This document shows, piece after piece, positions 1 through 5,880 of a DNA stretch of 8,021 nt; position 1 is the first letter of the stretch; each line of letters begins with the position of its first letter. A program made the position numbers and the translations under genes. The notes under the pieces are model-generated. The model was given only the letters and a program-made list of their open reading frames with translations, made no database searches and had not been told where the DNA came from. The stretch comes from an uncultured Actinomycetes bacterium (GTDB lineage: Bacteria; Actinomycetota; Acidimicrobiia; Acidimicrobiales; Microtrichaceae), in contig CAIYXG010000461.1 in NCBI GenBank assembly GCA_903930035.1, forward strand, positions 1 to 8,021. Reading direction: 5' to 3'.

Positions 1-1
1 C

Positions 2-328
2 GGCATGGAGTTCCTCCGCTACGCCGACCGCCTCGACCTGCCCGACCCCGAGCTGGTGCTGGCCGACCCCACGCAGCTGCCGGTGTCGGCCCGGTCGGAC
101 CTGCTGCTCGCCGCGCTCGCCGGCGTGACCGCGGCAGTCGCCGGGGACTGCACCGAGGACCGGTGGCACGCAGCGTTCGAGGTGCTGGCCCACGTCTGCG
201 AGGCCGGCCAGCCCGACGTGGCGGCGCTCGCGGCCAACCACCTGCTCCCGCTCCGGCAGCCGGGATGGTCGGCACCGCAGGCCGCGGCCGCGTTCCTGCC
301 CGTGCTCCGCGACGCCGCGCTCGTATGA
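2..328 (+). CDS. C-terminal part of a probable MoxR-like AAA+ ATPase (5' end outside window)
   Basis: The reading frame is open to the left edge, so the ATG at 5 is probably an internal Met and only about the last 108 residues are visible. No Walker motif lies in this part. The assignment rests on two things. First, the helical, Ala/Leu-rich tail has the pattern seen after the AAA+ core of MoxR-like ATPases that partner VWA proteins: a conserved Pro-Val-x-x-Arg-Ser-Asp-Leu-Leu segment (about residues 26-34 from the Met), then Trp-His-Ala-Ala and Gln-Pro-Asp-Val-Ala. Second, the next gene encodes a DUF2201-type metallopeptidase-like/VWA protein, the usual neighbour. Such pairs are thought to act as chaperones that remodel or load metal into protein complexes; the target here is unknown. 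Its TGA stop overlaps the next ATG by 4 bases (ATGA), implying translational coupling. It could instead be an unrelated helical protein, since the diagnostic core is missing. Confidence 0.6.
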   Translation, partial: GMEFLRYADRLDLPDPELVLADPTQLPVSARSDLLLAALAGVTAAVAGDCTEDRWHAAFEVLAHVCEAGQPDVAALAANHLLPLRQPGWSAPQAAAAFLPVLRDAALV

Positions 329-774
329 CCGCCACCCGCGTGCGGCCGCCCGCCCCGGCCGACGCACGGTTCCTTGCCGCGGCCCGGCTGCGCGCGGCGC
401 GGCAGCAGCCGTACCTGGCGTCCGCGCTCTTTGCGATGGTCCCGGTCGACTCGCCCGGCCACGGGACGTTCTCCGTCGACGGCTACTGGCGGCTCTACGT
501 CGACATGGACCAGGCGCGCGCGTGGGGGGTCGAGGCGTCGGCCGCCGTGCTGCTGCACGAGGCGCACCACCTGGTGCGCGACCACCACGCCCGGGCCGCC
601 CAGGTGCAGGTCGCCCCGCACGAGCGGGAGCTCTGGAACCTGGTGGCCGACGCGGCGATCAACGACGACCTGGTGGCCGAGGGCCAGCCGCTGCCCGGCC
701 CGGTCCTCCCGCACCACCTGGACCTGCCGGCCCGCGGGGTGGAGGAGCACTACTTCGCCGTGCTGCGGTCGTAG
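325..774 (+). CDS. DUF2201-type protein, N-terminal metallopeptidase-like domain (ends at in-frame TAG)
   Basis: This is the N-terminal half of a two-domain VWA-type protein; 149 residues precede a TAG at 772-774. It has an HExxH-like motif, His78-Glu-Ala-His-His82, followed by Arg85-Asp-His87. About 20 residues later comes Trp104-Asn-Leu-Val-Ala-Asp109, then Ile112-Asn113. This matches the putative metallopeptidase domain (DUF2201_N) of proteins that pair with MoxR ATPases. Catalytic activity in this family is, to my knowledge, not established. The start is the ATG overlapping the upstream TGA; no Shine-Dalgarno is visible, as expected for coupled translation. The frame stays open beyond the TAG and continues directly into the VWA domain, so 325-1524 would form one protein of about 400 codons, close to the family's usual length. 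It is therefore either a broken gene, a sequencing error, or a natural split into separate domain proteins. Confidence 0.75.
   Translation: MTATRVRPPAPADARFLAAARLRAARQQPYLASALFAMVPVDSPGHGTFSVDGYWRLYVDMDQARAWGVEASAAVLLHEAHHLVRDHHARAAQVQVAPHERELWNLVADAAINDDLVAEGQPLPGPVLPHHLDLPARGVEEHYFAVLRS
772..774 (+). other. In-frame amber (TAG) codon between the two DUF2201 domains
   Basis: The codon order is Arg-Ser-TAG-Trp-Asn-Val-Pro-Ala-Cys, all in the frame of the upstream ATG at 325. The Cys-Gly-Ser-Gly-Ala segment typical of the linker before the VWA domain follows about 6 codons later. The nine other visible gene ends, including the upstream ATPase, all use TGA. One base change would turn TAG into a Gln, Glu, Lys, Ser or Trp codon. 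Confidence 0.85.
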
Positions 775-780
775 TGGAAC

Positions 781-1524
781 GTGCCGGCCTGCCGCTGCGG
801 GTCCGGCGCCGGCGGCCGGCGGGAGCTGGTCGAGCTGGAGGACGACGAGGGCGCCGACGGGCTGGACGACGTGGACGCGGGCGCAGTGCGCCGCGACGTC
901 GCCCACGAGGTCGACGCCGCCGTGGCGCGGGGCGAGCGCGTCTCCCCGGGCCTGGTCCTGTGGGCCCAGGCCTACCTGGACCCGCAGGTTCCGTGGCCGC
1001 GGCTCCTGCGCTCGGCCCTCGGCCGGCCGCTGCGGGCCGTGGTCGGCGCGTCGGAGCCCACGTGGTGCCGGCCCGACCGCCGCGCCGGCACCACCCCGGA
1101 CGTCCTCCGTCCGGGCCGCCGCCGCCTGCGGCCCGAGGTCGCTGTCGTCGTGGACACCTCGGCCTCCATGTCCCGGCCGCTGCTCGACGCTGCCGTCACC
1201 GAGGTCGACGCCATCGTGCGGCGGTGCGGCGCCTCCACCACCGTGGTGGTCTGTGACGAGGTGGCCGGCGAGCCGCAGCTGGTGCGGACCGTCGCCGAGC
1301 TCGAGCTCACCGGGGGCGGCGGGACCGACCTGCGCGTGGGGATCGAGGCCGCCGCGGCCCTGCGCCCCCGCCCGCAGGTGGTCGTGGTGCTGACCGACGG
1401 CCTCACCCCGTGGCCCGCCGCAGCACCGGTCGGCACCACGCTGGTGGCGGTCGTGATCGGCGACCAGGCGCCGCTGCCCTCGGGCGACCGCATCGTGGCG
1501 CTCCGTGTCGAGGGGCACCGGTGA
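781..1524 (+). CDS. DUF2201-type protein, C-terminal VWA-like domain
   Basis: If translated separately, this starts at the GTG at 781, six bases after the TAG and in the same frame, giving 247 residues. The start is uncertain because no good Shine-Dalgarno precedes it; reinitiation or readthrough would be needed. The N-terminus carries a Cys-x-Cys-Gly-Ser-Gly-Ala-Gly-Gly linker (residues 4-12) and an acidic stretch (19-32). The VWA-like fold begins near residue 119. Its metal-ion-dependent adhesion site is complete: Asp125-Thr-Ser127-Ala-Ser129, Thr182-Asp183 in a Gly-rich loop, and Asp206 in a Leu-Thr-Asp-Gly strand end. An intact metal site argues against long-term pseudogene decay. The domain is expected to bind partner proteins via a divalent cation and to work with the upstream ATPase. 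Its TGA overlaps the next gene's GTG by 4 bases. Confidence 0.78.
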   Translation: MPACRCGSGAGGRRELVELEDDEGADGLDDVDAGAVRRDVAHEVDAAVARGERVSPGLVLWAQAYLDPQVPWPRLLRSALGRPLRAVVGASEPTWCRPDRRAGTTPDVLRPGRRRLRPEVAVVVDTSASMSRPLLDAAVTEVDAIVRRCGASTTVVVCDEVAGEPQLVRTVAELELTGGGGTDLRVGIEAAAALRPRPQVVVVLTDGLTPWPAAAPVGTTLVAVVIGDQAPLPSGDRIVALRVEGHR

Positions 1525-2504
1525 CCCCGGCGGTGCTCCTCGAGCGGCTCGTGCGGCGGGCCACCGCCGACGGCCACCTGCCGGAGTGCCCGCGTCCTGG
1601 CGGGGCGGTGGAGGACTGCGACTGGTGCCGCTTCGCGCTCCGCACGCCCGAGGCCGACCGGCTCGCGGAGCTGGGGGTGGACGCCGTGGTCCTGCGCGAG
1701 GCGCCGACCGACCAGCTCGAGACGGTGGCGTGGGTGGCGGCGGCGACCGAGGTCCTGCGCCAGTTCGAGGCGGTCGACCTGGACGCCGTGCTGGTCCCCG
1801 CCGCCCGCCGTGCCGTCCAGGAGACCCACCAGGAGGTGCGCGCCGACCTCGACGTGCTGGGTCGCGTCCTCGACCGGGTGGTCGCCCCCGTCTCCGGCCT
1901 GGACCACCGCTGCTGCGTGGCCGCAGGCGCGCTGACCGCAGCGGCGCTCCGGTCCGGCCAGACCGGGTCGCTGCCGGCGCACCTGCCCGCCCCGCTGCTC
2001 CAGCGGGCGACGGACGCCTCGCAGGCACTCTCCGAGGAGCTCCAGGTAGCCACGCTGCTCCCGCTGCTCGAGCACCTCCAGTGGCGCGGCCTGCCGCAGC
2101 TCCTGACCCAGCCCGAGTGGGAGCGCCGTCCCGCCCCCGACGAGGCGGTGGGCGTGGCCGGCACCGGTCTGCTGGCCGGGTCGCTCGAGGCGCTCGTGGT
2201 GGAGGCGGTCGTCGACCGCTGCACCGACGAGTTCCTGCAGATCGGCCAGGAGCTGTCGGCCGTGGCGGGCCACGCCGAGGTGCGACGTCCGCGCCGGCCG
2301 GCCCGCTACTCGCCCCAGACGCGCCGGACGGTGTTCCGCCGGCTCCGTGTGGACTGGAGCCTGACGCTGGTCGACACCGGCCGGGCCGACCTGTGGTCGC
2401 CGCGGCACGAGGGCGACGACGTCGTGGTGGAGGTCCCGTGGACCGTGGCCGCCGCCGTGGCGCTGGGGGCGCGACACGGTCTGGCCTCGGCGGTGGCAGC
2501 CTGA
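1521..2504 (+). CDS. Unrecognised protein of the MoxR/VWA operon with N-terminal His/Cys cluster
   Basis: I do not recognise this 327-residue protein. The GTG at 1521 overlaps the VWA gene's TGA (GTGA) and has a purine-rich GAGGGG five bases upstream, so it is preferred over the in-frame ATG at 1410 inside the VWA gene. The N-terminus has His19-x3-Cys23-x9-Cys33-x2-Cys36, which could bind zinc. The middle (about 55-250) is Leu/Ala/Glu-rich and probably all-helical, with a second Cys pair (His-Arg-Cys-Cys) near residue 130. The last 65 residues start with an Arg/Pro-rich basic patch and look more beta-like. No signal peptide or clear membrane segment was seen. The overlap on one side and the 1-base gap on the other tie it to the ATPase/VWA genes, so it may be a substrate or adaptor; that role is inference from position only. 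Confidence 0.7.
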   Translation: MTPAVLLERLVRRATADGHLPECPRPGGAVEDCDWCRFALRTPEADRLAELGVDAVVLREAPTDQLETVAWVAAATEVLRQFEAVDLDAVLVPAARRAVQETHQEVRADLDVLGRVLDRVVAPVSGLDHRCCVAAGALTAAALRSGQTGSLPAHLPAPLLQRATDASQALSEELQVATLLPLLEHLQWRGLPQLLTQPEWERRPAPDEAVGVAGTGLLAGSLEALVVEAVVDRCTDEFLQIGQELSAVAGHAEVRRPRRPARYSPQTRRTVFRRLRVDWSLTLVDTGRADLWSPRHEGDDVVVEVPWTVAAAVALGARHGLASAVAA

Positions 2505-2505
2505 C

Positions 2506-3006
2506 GTGGTGCCCCGTCCCCAGCGCGTCGAGCCCGGTCCCGGCCAGGAGTCGGTGTGGGACTACCCGCGGCCCCCGCGGCTGGAGCCGGTGGGGGACCG
2601 GCTGACGGTCGTCGTGGGCGGTCAGGTCGTGGCCGACACCACGGCCGGGTTCCGGGTGCTGGAGACCTCGCAGGCCCCGGCCTACTACTTCCCCCCGGAC
2701 GACGTGGCCGCCGAGCACCTGCGGCCCAGCAGTACGCAGACGTGGTGCGAGTGGAAGGGCGCGGCCAGCTACGTCGACGTGGTCGTGGGCGACCTCGTCG
2801 TGGCCGGTGCGGCCTGGACCTACCTGCGCCCGAACACGGCCTTCGCCCCGATCGCCGGCTACCTGGCCTTCTACGCCCAGAAGGCCGACCGCTGCACGGT
2901 GGGCGACGACGTCGTCCGGCCCAACGACGGCGACTTCTACGGCGGCTGGATCACGTCCCGGGTGGTGGGGCCGTTCAAGGGTGCCGCCGGCACCCGGGGC
3001 TGGTGA
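2506..3006 (+). CDS. DUF427 domain protein
   Basis: This 166-residue protein matches the DUF427 family, a small beta-rich fold of unknown function common in actinomycetes. Recognisable parts in order are: a Val-x-Val-x-x-Gly-Gln-Val-Val-Ala-Asp-Thr strand (about 39-48), a Tyr-Tyr-Phe-Pro-Pro-Asp-Asp-Val segment (62-69), Thr-Trp-Cys-Glu-Trp-Lys-Gly with a following Tyr (80-90), Ala-Trp-Thr-Tyr (about 104-107), and Gly-Tyr-Leu-Ala-Phe-Tyr (about 119-124). Family members usually have Cys-Pro-x-Lys-Gly; here the residues after the Cys are Glu-Trp. The GTG at 2506 follows the upstream stop by one base; GTG at 2509 is an equally possible start and no strong Shine-Dalgarno separates them. It is probably the last gene of the operon, since a promoter-like element follows. 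No enzymatic role can be assigned. Confidence 0.85.
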   Translation: MVPRPQRVEPGPGQESVWDYPRPPRLEPVGDRLTVVVGGQVVADTTAGFRVLETSQAPAYYFPPDDVAAEHLRPSSTQTWCEWKGAASYVDVVVGDLVVAGAAWTYLRPNTAFAPIAGYLAFYAQKADRCTVGDDVVRPNDGDFYGGWITSRVVGPFKGAAGTRGW

Positions 3007-3033
3007 GGAACGGGTCGTGAAGGGCGTGTTCGC

Positions 3034-3039
3034 TAGGGT
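3034..3039 (+). promoter_or_regulatory. Probable -10 box of a leaderless promoter for the LytR_C/otsB operon
   Basis: TAGGGT fits the actinobacterial TANNNT -10 pattern and ends 6 bases before the ATG at 3046, so transcription would begin at or next to the start codon. No Shine-Dalgarno lies in the 39-bp gap and no convincing -35 is visible. A box with the same 6-base spacing precedes the glycerate kinase gene, which supports the call. Confidence 0.5.
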
Positions 3040-3045
3040 GAGTCC

Positions 3046-3615
3046 ATGACCTCGACCCAGCAACGTCGGTCGCGCCCGGGCGGCGGTGACCCCGCGTCCC
3101 GGGGCCTCATCCTCGTAGGTGTCGCCGTGGTCCTCGGCCTCATCATCCTGGTCAAGGGCGGCGGTGTCGGCTACGAGCGCACCACCAAGTCCGTCGACGT
3201 GGGCGACAACGGCGCGGTGACCACCACGACCGCGGCGCCGACCACCACGGCACCCGCGCTGGCCCCGGCGGACGTCCCGGTCGTCGTGGCCAACGGGTCC
3301 GGCCAGACGGGCCTGGCCAAGACGGTCGCCAACAACCTCAAGACCGCCGGCTACACCAACAGCACCCCGACCGACGCCGTGGGGACCCCGCCGTCGACCA
3401 CCGTCTACTTCGCCCCGGGCTTCGAGACGAGCGCCCAGGCGATCGGGTCCCAGCTGCAGCTGGACGCGAGCCGCGTCCAGGCCCTCCCCACCGGCGCCAA
3501 GCTGGCGCAGGTGCAGCCGGCCGACGCCGGCGTGATCGTCGTCCTGGGCCAGGACGCCTCGGCGACGACCTCCGGGTCGACGTCGGGCAGCAGCACGACG
3601 ACCACCGCTCCCTGA
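3046..3615 (+). CDS. Membrane-anchored LytR_C-domain protein
   Basis: The 189-residue protein has a basic cytoplasmic N-terminus (Arg7, Arg8, Arg10, Arg19) and one hydrophobic segment at about 20-36. A Thr/Ala/Pro-rich linker (58-75), a LytR_C domain (about 77-166) and a Ser/Thr-rich tail follow. The LytR_C signature is Val-Val-Val-Ala-Asn-Gly-Ser-Gly-Gln-Thr-Gly-Leu-Ala at 79-91. In family members this domain often follows the LytR-CpsA-Psr catalytic domain, which attaches glycopolymers to the cell wall. Here that catalytic domain is absent, so it is a stand-alone accessory form. The topology predicts the domain lies outside the membrane, and the low-complexity linkers look like wall-spanning spacers. 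The start is fixed by the leaderless -10 box 6 bases upstream. otsB follows after 10 bases, so the two are probably cotranscribed. The function is unknown; a role in the envelope is inference. Confidence 0.82.
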   Translation: MTSTQQRRSRPGGGDPASRGLILVGVAVVLGLIILVKGGGVGYERTTKSVDVGDNGAVTTTTAAPTTTAPALAPADVPVVVANGSGQTGLAKTVANNLKTAGYTNSTPTDAVGTPPSTTVYFAPGFETSAQAIGSQLQLDASRVQALPTGAKLAQVQPADAGVIVVLGQDASATTSGSTSGSSTTTTAP

Positions 3616-3625
3616 CGCCCGGCCC

Positions 3626-4402
3626 ATGGGCGTCGACCTGACCGCGGCGCTGTCCCCGTTCGCGGCGGCCCCGACCGCGTCGGTGCTCGCCGTCGACTTC
3701 GACGGCACGCTCGCGCCGATCGTCGACGAGCCGGCGATGGCCCGGCCGCTCGACGGCGTGGCCGAGGTCCTGGGCGCACTGTCCGGGCGTCTGGGCGAGG
3801 TGGCCGTGGTCTCCGGCCGGCCCGTCGGGTTCCTGGTCCCGATCTTCCCCACCTCGGTGACCCTCGCCGGGCTCTACGGCCTGGAGGTCGTGCGGCACGG
3901 CCGGCTGGAGGAGCACCCGGGCGCCGAGGGCTGGCGTCAGCAGCTGTCCGGCGTGGCGACGACGGCGGAGCGGTCGGCACCGGACGGGCTCCGGGTCGAG
4001 CGCAAGGGGCTGTCGCTCACGCTGCACTACCGCGGCCGGCCCGACCTGGCAGCGTCGGCCGAGCGGCTGGCCGGCGAGTGGACCGCCGGCACGGGGCTGG
4101 TCGTGCGGACCGCCCGGATGAGCGTCGAGGTCCACCCGCCCGTGGCCGAGGACAAGGGGACGGTCCTGGCCCGGCTGGCGGCCGAACGGCACGGCCCGCT
4201 GCTGTTCATGGGCGACGACGTGCGCGACCTGCCGCCGTTCGGCACGCTCGACGCGCTGGCCTCCGAGGGGCGGCCGGTGCTGCGGGTGGCGGTGGCGAGC
4301 GACGAGTCGCCCGACGGGCTCGTGTCCCGCGCCGACGTGGTGGTCGACGGCCCGCACGGCGCCGCCGAGCTCCTGCACCTCCTGGCGACGCAGCTGTCCT
4401 GA
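3626..4402 (+). CDS. otsB: Trehalose-6-phosphate phosphatase
   Basis: This enzyme removes phosphate from trehalose 6-phosphate to give trehalose, the second step of the OtsA-OtsB pathway, in the cytoplasm. It is a 258-residue HAD-superfamily protein, near the usual OtsB length. Motif I is Asp24-Phe-Asp26-Gly-Thr (nucleophile and acid/base Asp). Motif II is Ser63-Gly-Arg. The cap carries Glu125-Arg-Lys127 and His134-Tyr-Arg136, a typical OtsB substrate-binding pattern. Motif III is Lys177, and motif IV is Gly196-Asp197-Asp198-x-x-Asp201. Asp201 is followed by Leu-Pro-Pro-Phe rather than the common Glu-Asp-Ala-Phe, but the metal-binding Asp residues are kept. It begins 10 bases after the LytR_C gene with no clear Shine-Dalgarno and is probably translated from that transcript. 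It ends 33 bases from the oppositely oriented otsA. Confidence 0.93.
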   Translation: MGVDLTAALSPFAAAPTASVLAVDFDGTLAPIVDEPAMARPLDGVAEVLGALSGRLGEVAVVSGRPVGFLVPIFPTSVTLAGLYGLEVVRHGRLEEHPGAEGWRQQLSGVATTAERSAPDGLRVERKGLSLTLHYRGRPDLAASAERLAGEWTAGTGLVVRTARMSVEVHPPVAEDKGTVLARLAAERHGPLLFMGDDVRDLPPFGTLDALASEGRPVLRVAVASDESPDGLVSRADVVVDGPHGAAELLHLLATQLS

Positions 4403-4413
4403 CCCTGCAGGTC

Positions 4414-4435
4414 CCGGCCCCGGGTGCGGGGCCGG
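4414..4435. terminator. Bidirectional hairpin between convergent otsB and otsA
   Basis: A perfect 9-bp stem (CCGGCCCCG / CGGGGCCGG) closes a 4-base loop (GGTG) and fills most of the 33-bp gap. It abuts the otsA stop codon and has no T-tract on either side, as is common for GC-rich actinobacterial terminators. Because the stem is symmetric it can form in transcripts from both strands. Confidence 0.65.
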
Positions 4436-5827
4436 TCACCCGGCGGCGGCGAGCTGGTCGGCCAGCCAGTCGGCGGGCGTCCGGCGAGTGGCCAGGCGCC
4501 GCAGCTCGTGGGCCCGCTCGGTGCGGTCCTGACCGGTCCGGTCCAGCGCGGCGGCCATCGCCTCGGCGGTGGCCTCGACGTCGAAGGGGTGGACGCCGTC
4601 GGCGGCCTCGCCCAGCTCGGCCCAGGCCCCGGCCTCGGTCGACAGGACCAGCTGGGCGTTGCGCTCGTTGACCACGGGGGCCTCCTTGGCCACCAGGTTC
4701 AGTCCGTCGCGGACCGGGTTGACCACCACCACGTCGGCCCGCCGCAGCGCCGCGAGCGAACGCGGGTAGTCGTCCTCGGTCTCCAGCACCACCGGCTGCC
4801 AGCCGGGGGTGCCCCAGCGCTCGTTGACGCGGGCGGCGGCCGCCTCGACCTCGTCCCGGTAGCGGGCATAGGCGGGCACCGACTCGCGCGACGGGTAGCA
4901 GCACGCCAGGAACTCCACGTGCCCCCGCAGGTCCTCGCGCCGCTCGAGCAGGCGGTCGTAGGCGGCGAAGCCGCGAACGATGTTCTTGGAGAGCTCCATC
5001 CGGTCGACCCGCACCAGCAGGCGCCGGTCCCCGACGCGGCGGGCCAGGTCCGCGCCGGCCTGCTCGGCCGCCGGGGAGGTGGCCGACTCGGCCAGGGCCG
5101 CCGTGTCGACGCCGAGCGGCGACGAGAACACGGCGTGGGGCGGGTCCAGGCGCTCGGCGGCGAGCGTGGCGCTGAAGCGGTCGGCCCAGCGGCGGGTGTG
5201 GAACCCGCACGCATGGTGGGCGGCGAGCGAGGTCATGAGCTCGCGCCGCACCGCCGGCGGCAGGACCGACATGCCGTCGGGCCCGGCGAACGGCGTGTGG
5301 TGGAAGTGCACCAGCGACAGGTCGGGCCGGGCGGCACGCACCTCCGGGGCGAGCAGGGTCAGGTGGTAGTCCTGGACCAGCACGACGGCGTGCTCGGGCG
5401 CGTGGTCCACCACCGCCCGGGCGAACGCCCGGTTGACGTGCCGGTACGCGGCCCACGCCTCCCACCAGGCGGCGTCGAAGACCGGCTGCCGGGGCGCGTC
5501 GAACAGCCCGTGGTGGACGAACCACAGGGTCTCGTTGGAGACGACGTCGTAGGCGAGTCGGTGCTCCTCGGGGTCCAGGTCCAGCAGCCGCACCCCGCCG
5601 GCGGTGGTGCCGCCGGCCGCCACCTGACGGTCGGCACCGGTGAGCGGTGCGGCGATCCAGGTGGCACGGCCGGCGTCGAGCAGCGGGGCCAGCCCGCCGG
5701 CGAGCCCGCCGCCGCCCCGGCCGGCGACGACGCCGTCGGGGGTCTCGCGGTAGGTGACGGGCCCCCGGTTGGAGACGATGACGACCGGCCGCGCCGAGTC
5801 CTGTCGGTCGGTGGCGTCGTCGGACAT
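4436..5827 (-). CDS. otsA: Trehalose-6-phosphate synthase (GT20 family)
   Basis: This enzyme transfers glucose from a nucleotide sugar to glucose 6-phosphate to make trehalose 6-phosphate, which OtsB then dephosphorylates. The 463-residue GT-B protein shows the family landmarks: Ser19-Asn-Arg21-Gly-Pro, a Gly-rich donor loop at 36-46, Val151-Gln-Asp153-Tyr-His155-Leu, His174-Phe-His-His-Thr-Pro179, Gly208-Phe-His-Thr, and Asp374-Gly-Leu-Asn-Leu-Val-Ala-Lys381-Glu382 for nucleotide-sugar binding. The donor-phosphate Arg and Lys are Arg273 and Lys281 with seven residues between, whereas Escherichia coli OtsA has four. This longer loop resembles Streptomyces-type OtsA, where GDP-glucose use is reported, so the donor here may not be UDP-glucose. 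The ATG at 5827 is chosen because a TAGGGT box lies 8 bases upstream. It is convergent with otsB and divergent from glycerate kinase. Confidence 0.93.
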   Translation of the reverse strand: MSDDATDRQDSARPVVIVSNRGPVTYRETPDGVVAGRGGGGLAGGLAPLLDAGRATWIAAPLTGADRQVAAGGTTAGGVRLLDLDPEEHRLAYDVVSNETLWFVHHGLFDAPRQPVFDAAWWEAWAAYRHVNRAFARAVVDHAPEHAVVLVQDYHLTLLAPEVRAARPDLSLVHFHHTPFAGPDGMSVLPPAVRRELMTSLAAHHACGFHTRRWADRFSATLAAERLDPPHAVFSSPLGVDTAALAESATSPAAEQAGADLARRVGDRRLLVRVDRMELSKNIVRGFAAYDRLLERREDLRGHVEFLACCYPSRESVPAYARYRDEVEAAAARVNERWGTPGWQPVVLETEDDYPRSLAALRRADVVVVNPVRDGLNLVAKEAPVVNERNAQLVLSTEAGAWAELGEAADGVHPFDVEATAEAMAAALDRTGQDRTERAHELRRLATRRTPADWLADQLAAAG

Positions 5828-5835
5828 CGGCCCAC

Positions 5836-5841
5836 ACCCTA
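5836..5841 (-). promoter_or_regulatory. Probable -10 box for otsA
   Basis: Read on the minus strand this is TAGGGT, identical to the box before the LytR_C/otsB genes, ending 8 bases before the otsA ATG. The transcript would have no leader or only a base or two. No clear -35 was found. The shared hexamer suggests the two convergent trehalose genes use the same sigma factor class; that is inference. Confidence 0.5.
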
Positions 5842-5868
5842 CGGCGGCCGGCCGGACCCGGGCCGACC

Positions 5869-5874
5869 TACGCT
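5869..5874 (+). promoter_or_regulatory. Probable -10 box of a leaderless promoter for glycerate kinase
   Basis: TACGCT fits TANNNT and ends 6 bases before the GTG at 5881, placing the transcription start at the start codon. No Shine-Dalgarno is present in the 53-bp gap. It stands back to back with the otsA -10 box, whose nearest edge is 27 bp away, so the two promoters' upstream regions overlap. Confidence 0.45.
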
Positions 5875-5880
5875 CCCGGC

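Noticed and set aside
1410..1520. An upstream in-frame ATG that would extend the unknown operon protein by 37 residues
   Set aside because: The extension lies inside the VWA gene and is Arg/Gly-rich like other shadow frames. GTG 1521 with a Shine-Dalgarno and GTGA overlap is a better start.
3229..3260. An ACC/ACG-rich run that looks like a DNA repeat
   Set aside because: It encodes the Thr/Ala/Pro linker of the LytR_C protein; the repetition is explained by the protein composition.
19..3852. A 1277-codon open frame on the minus strand opposite the MoxR/VWA operon and the LytR_C gene
   Set aside because: It runs antisense across five recognisable genes, has a low-complexity Arg/Gly/Pro/Ala composition and no domain. 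Long antisense frames are expected in very GC-rich DNA where stop codons are rare.
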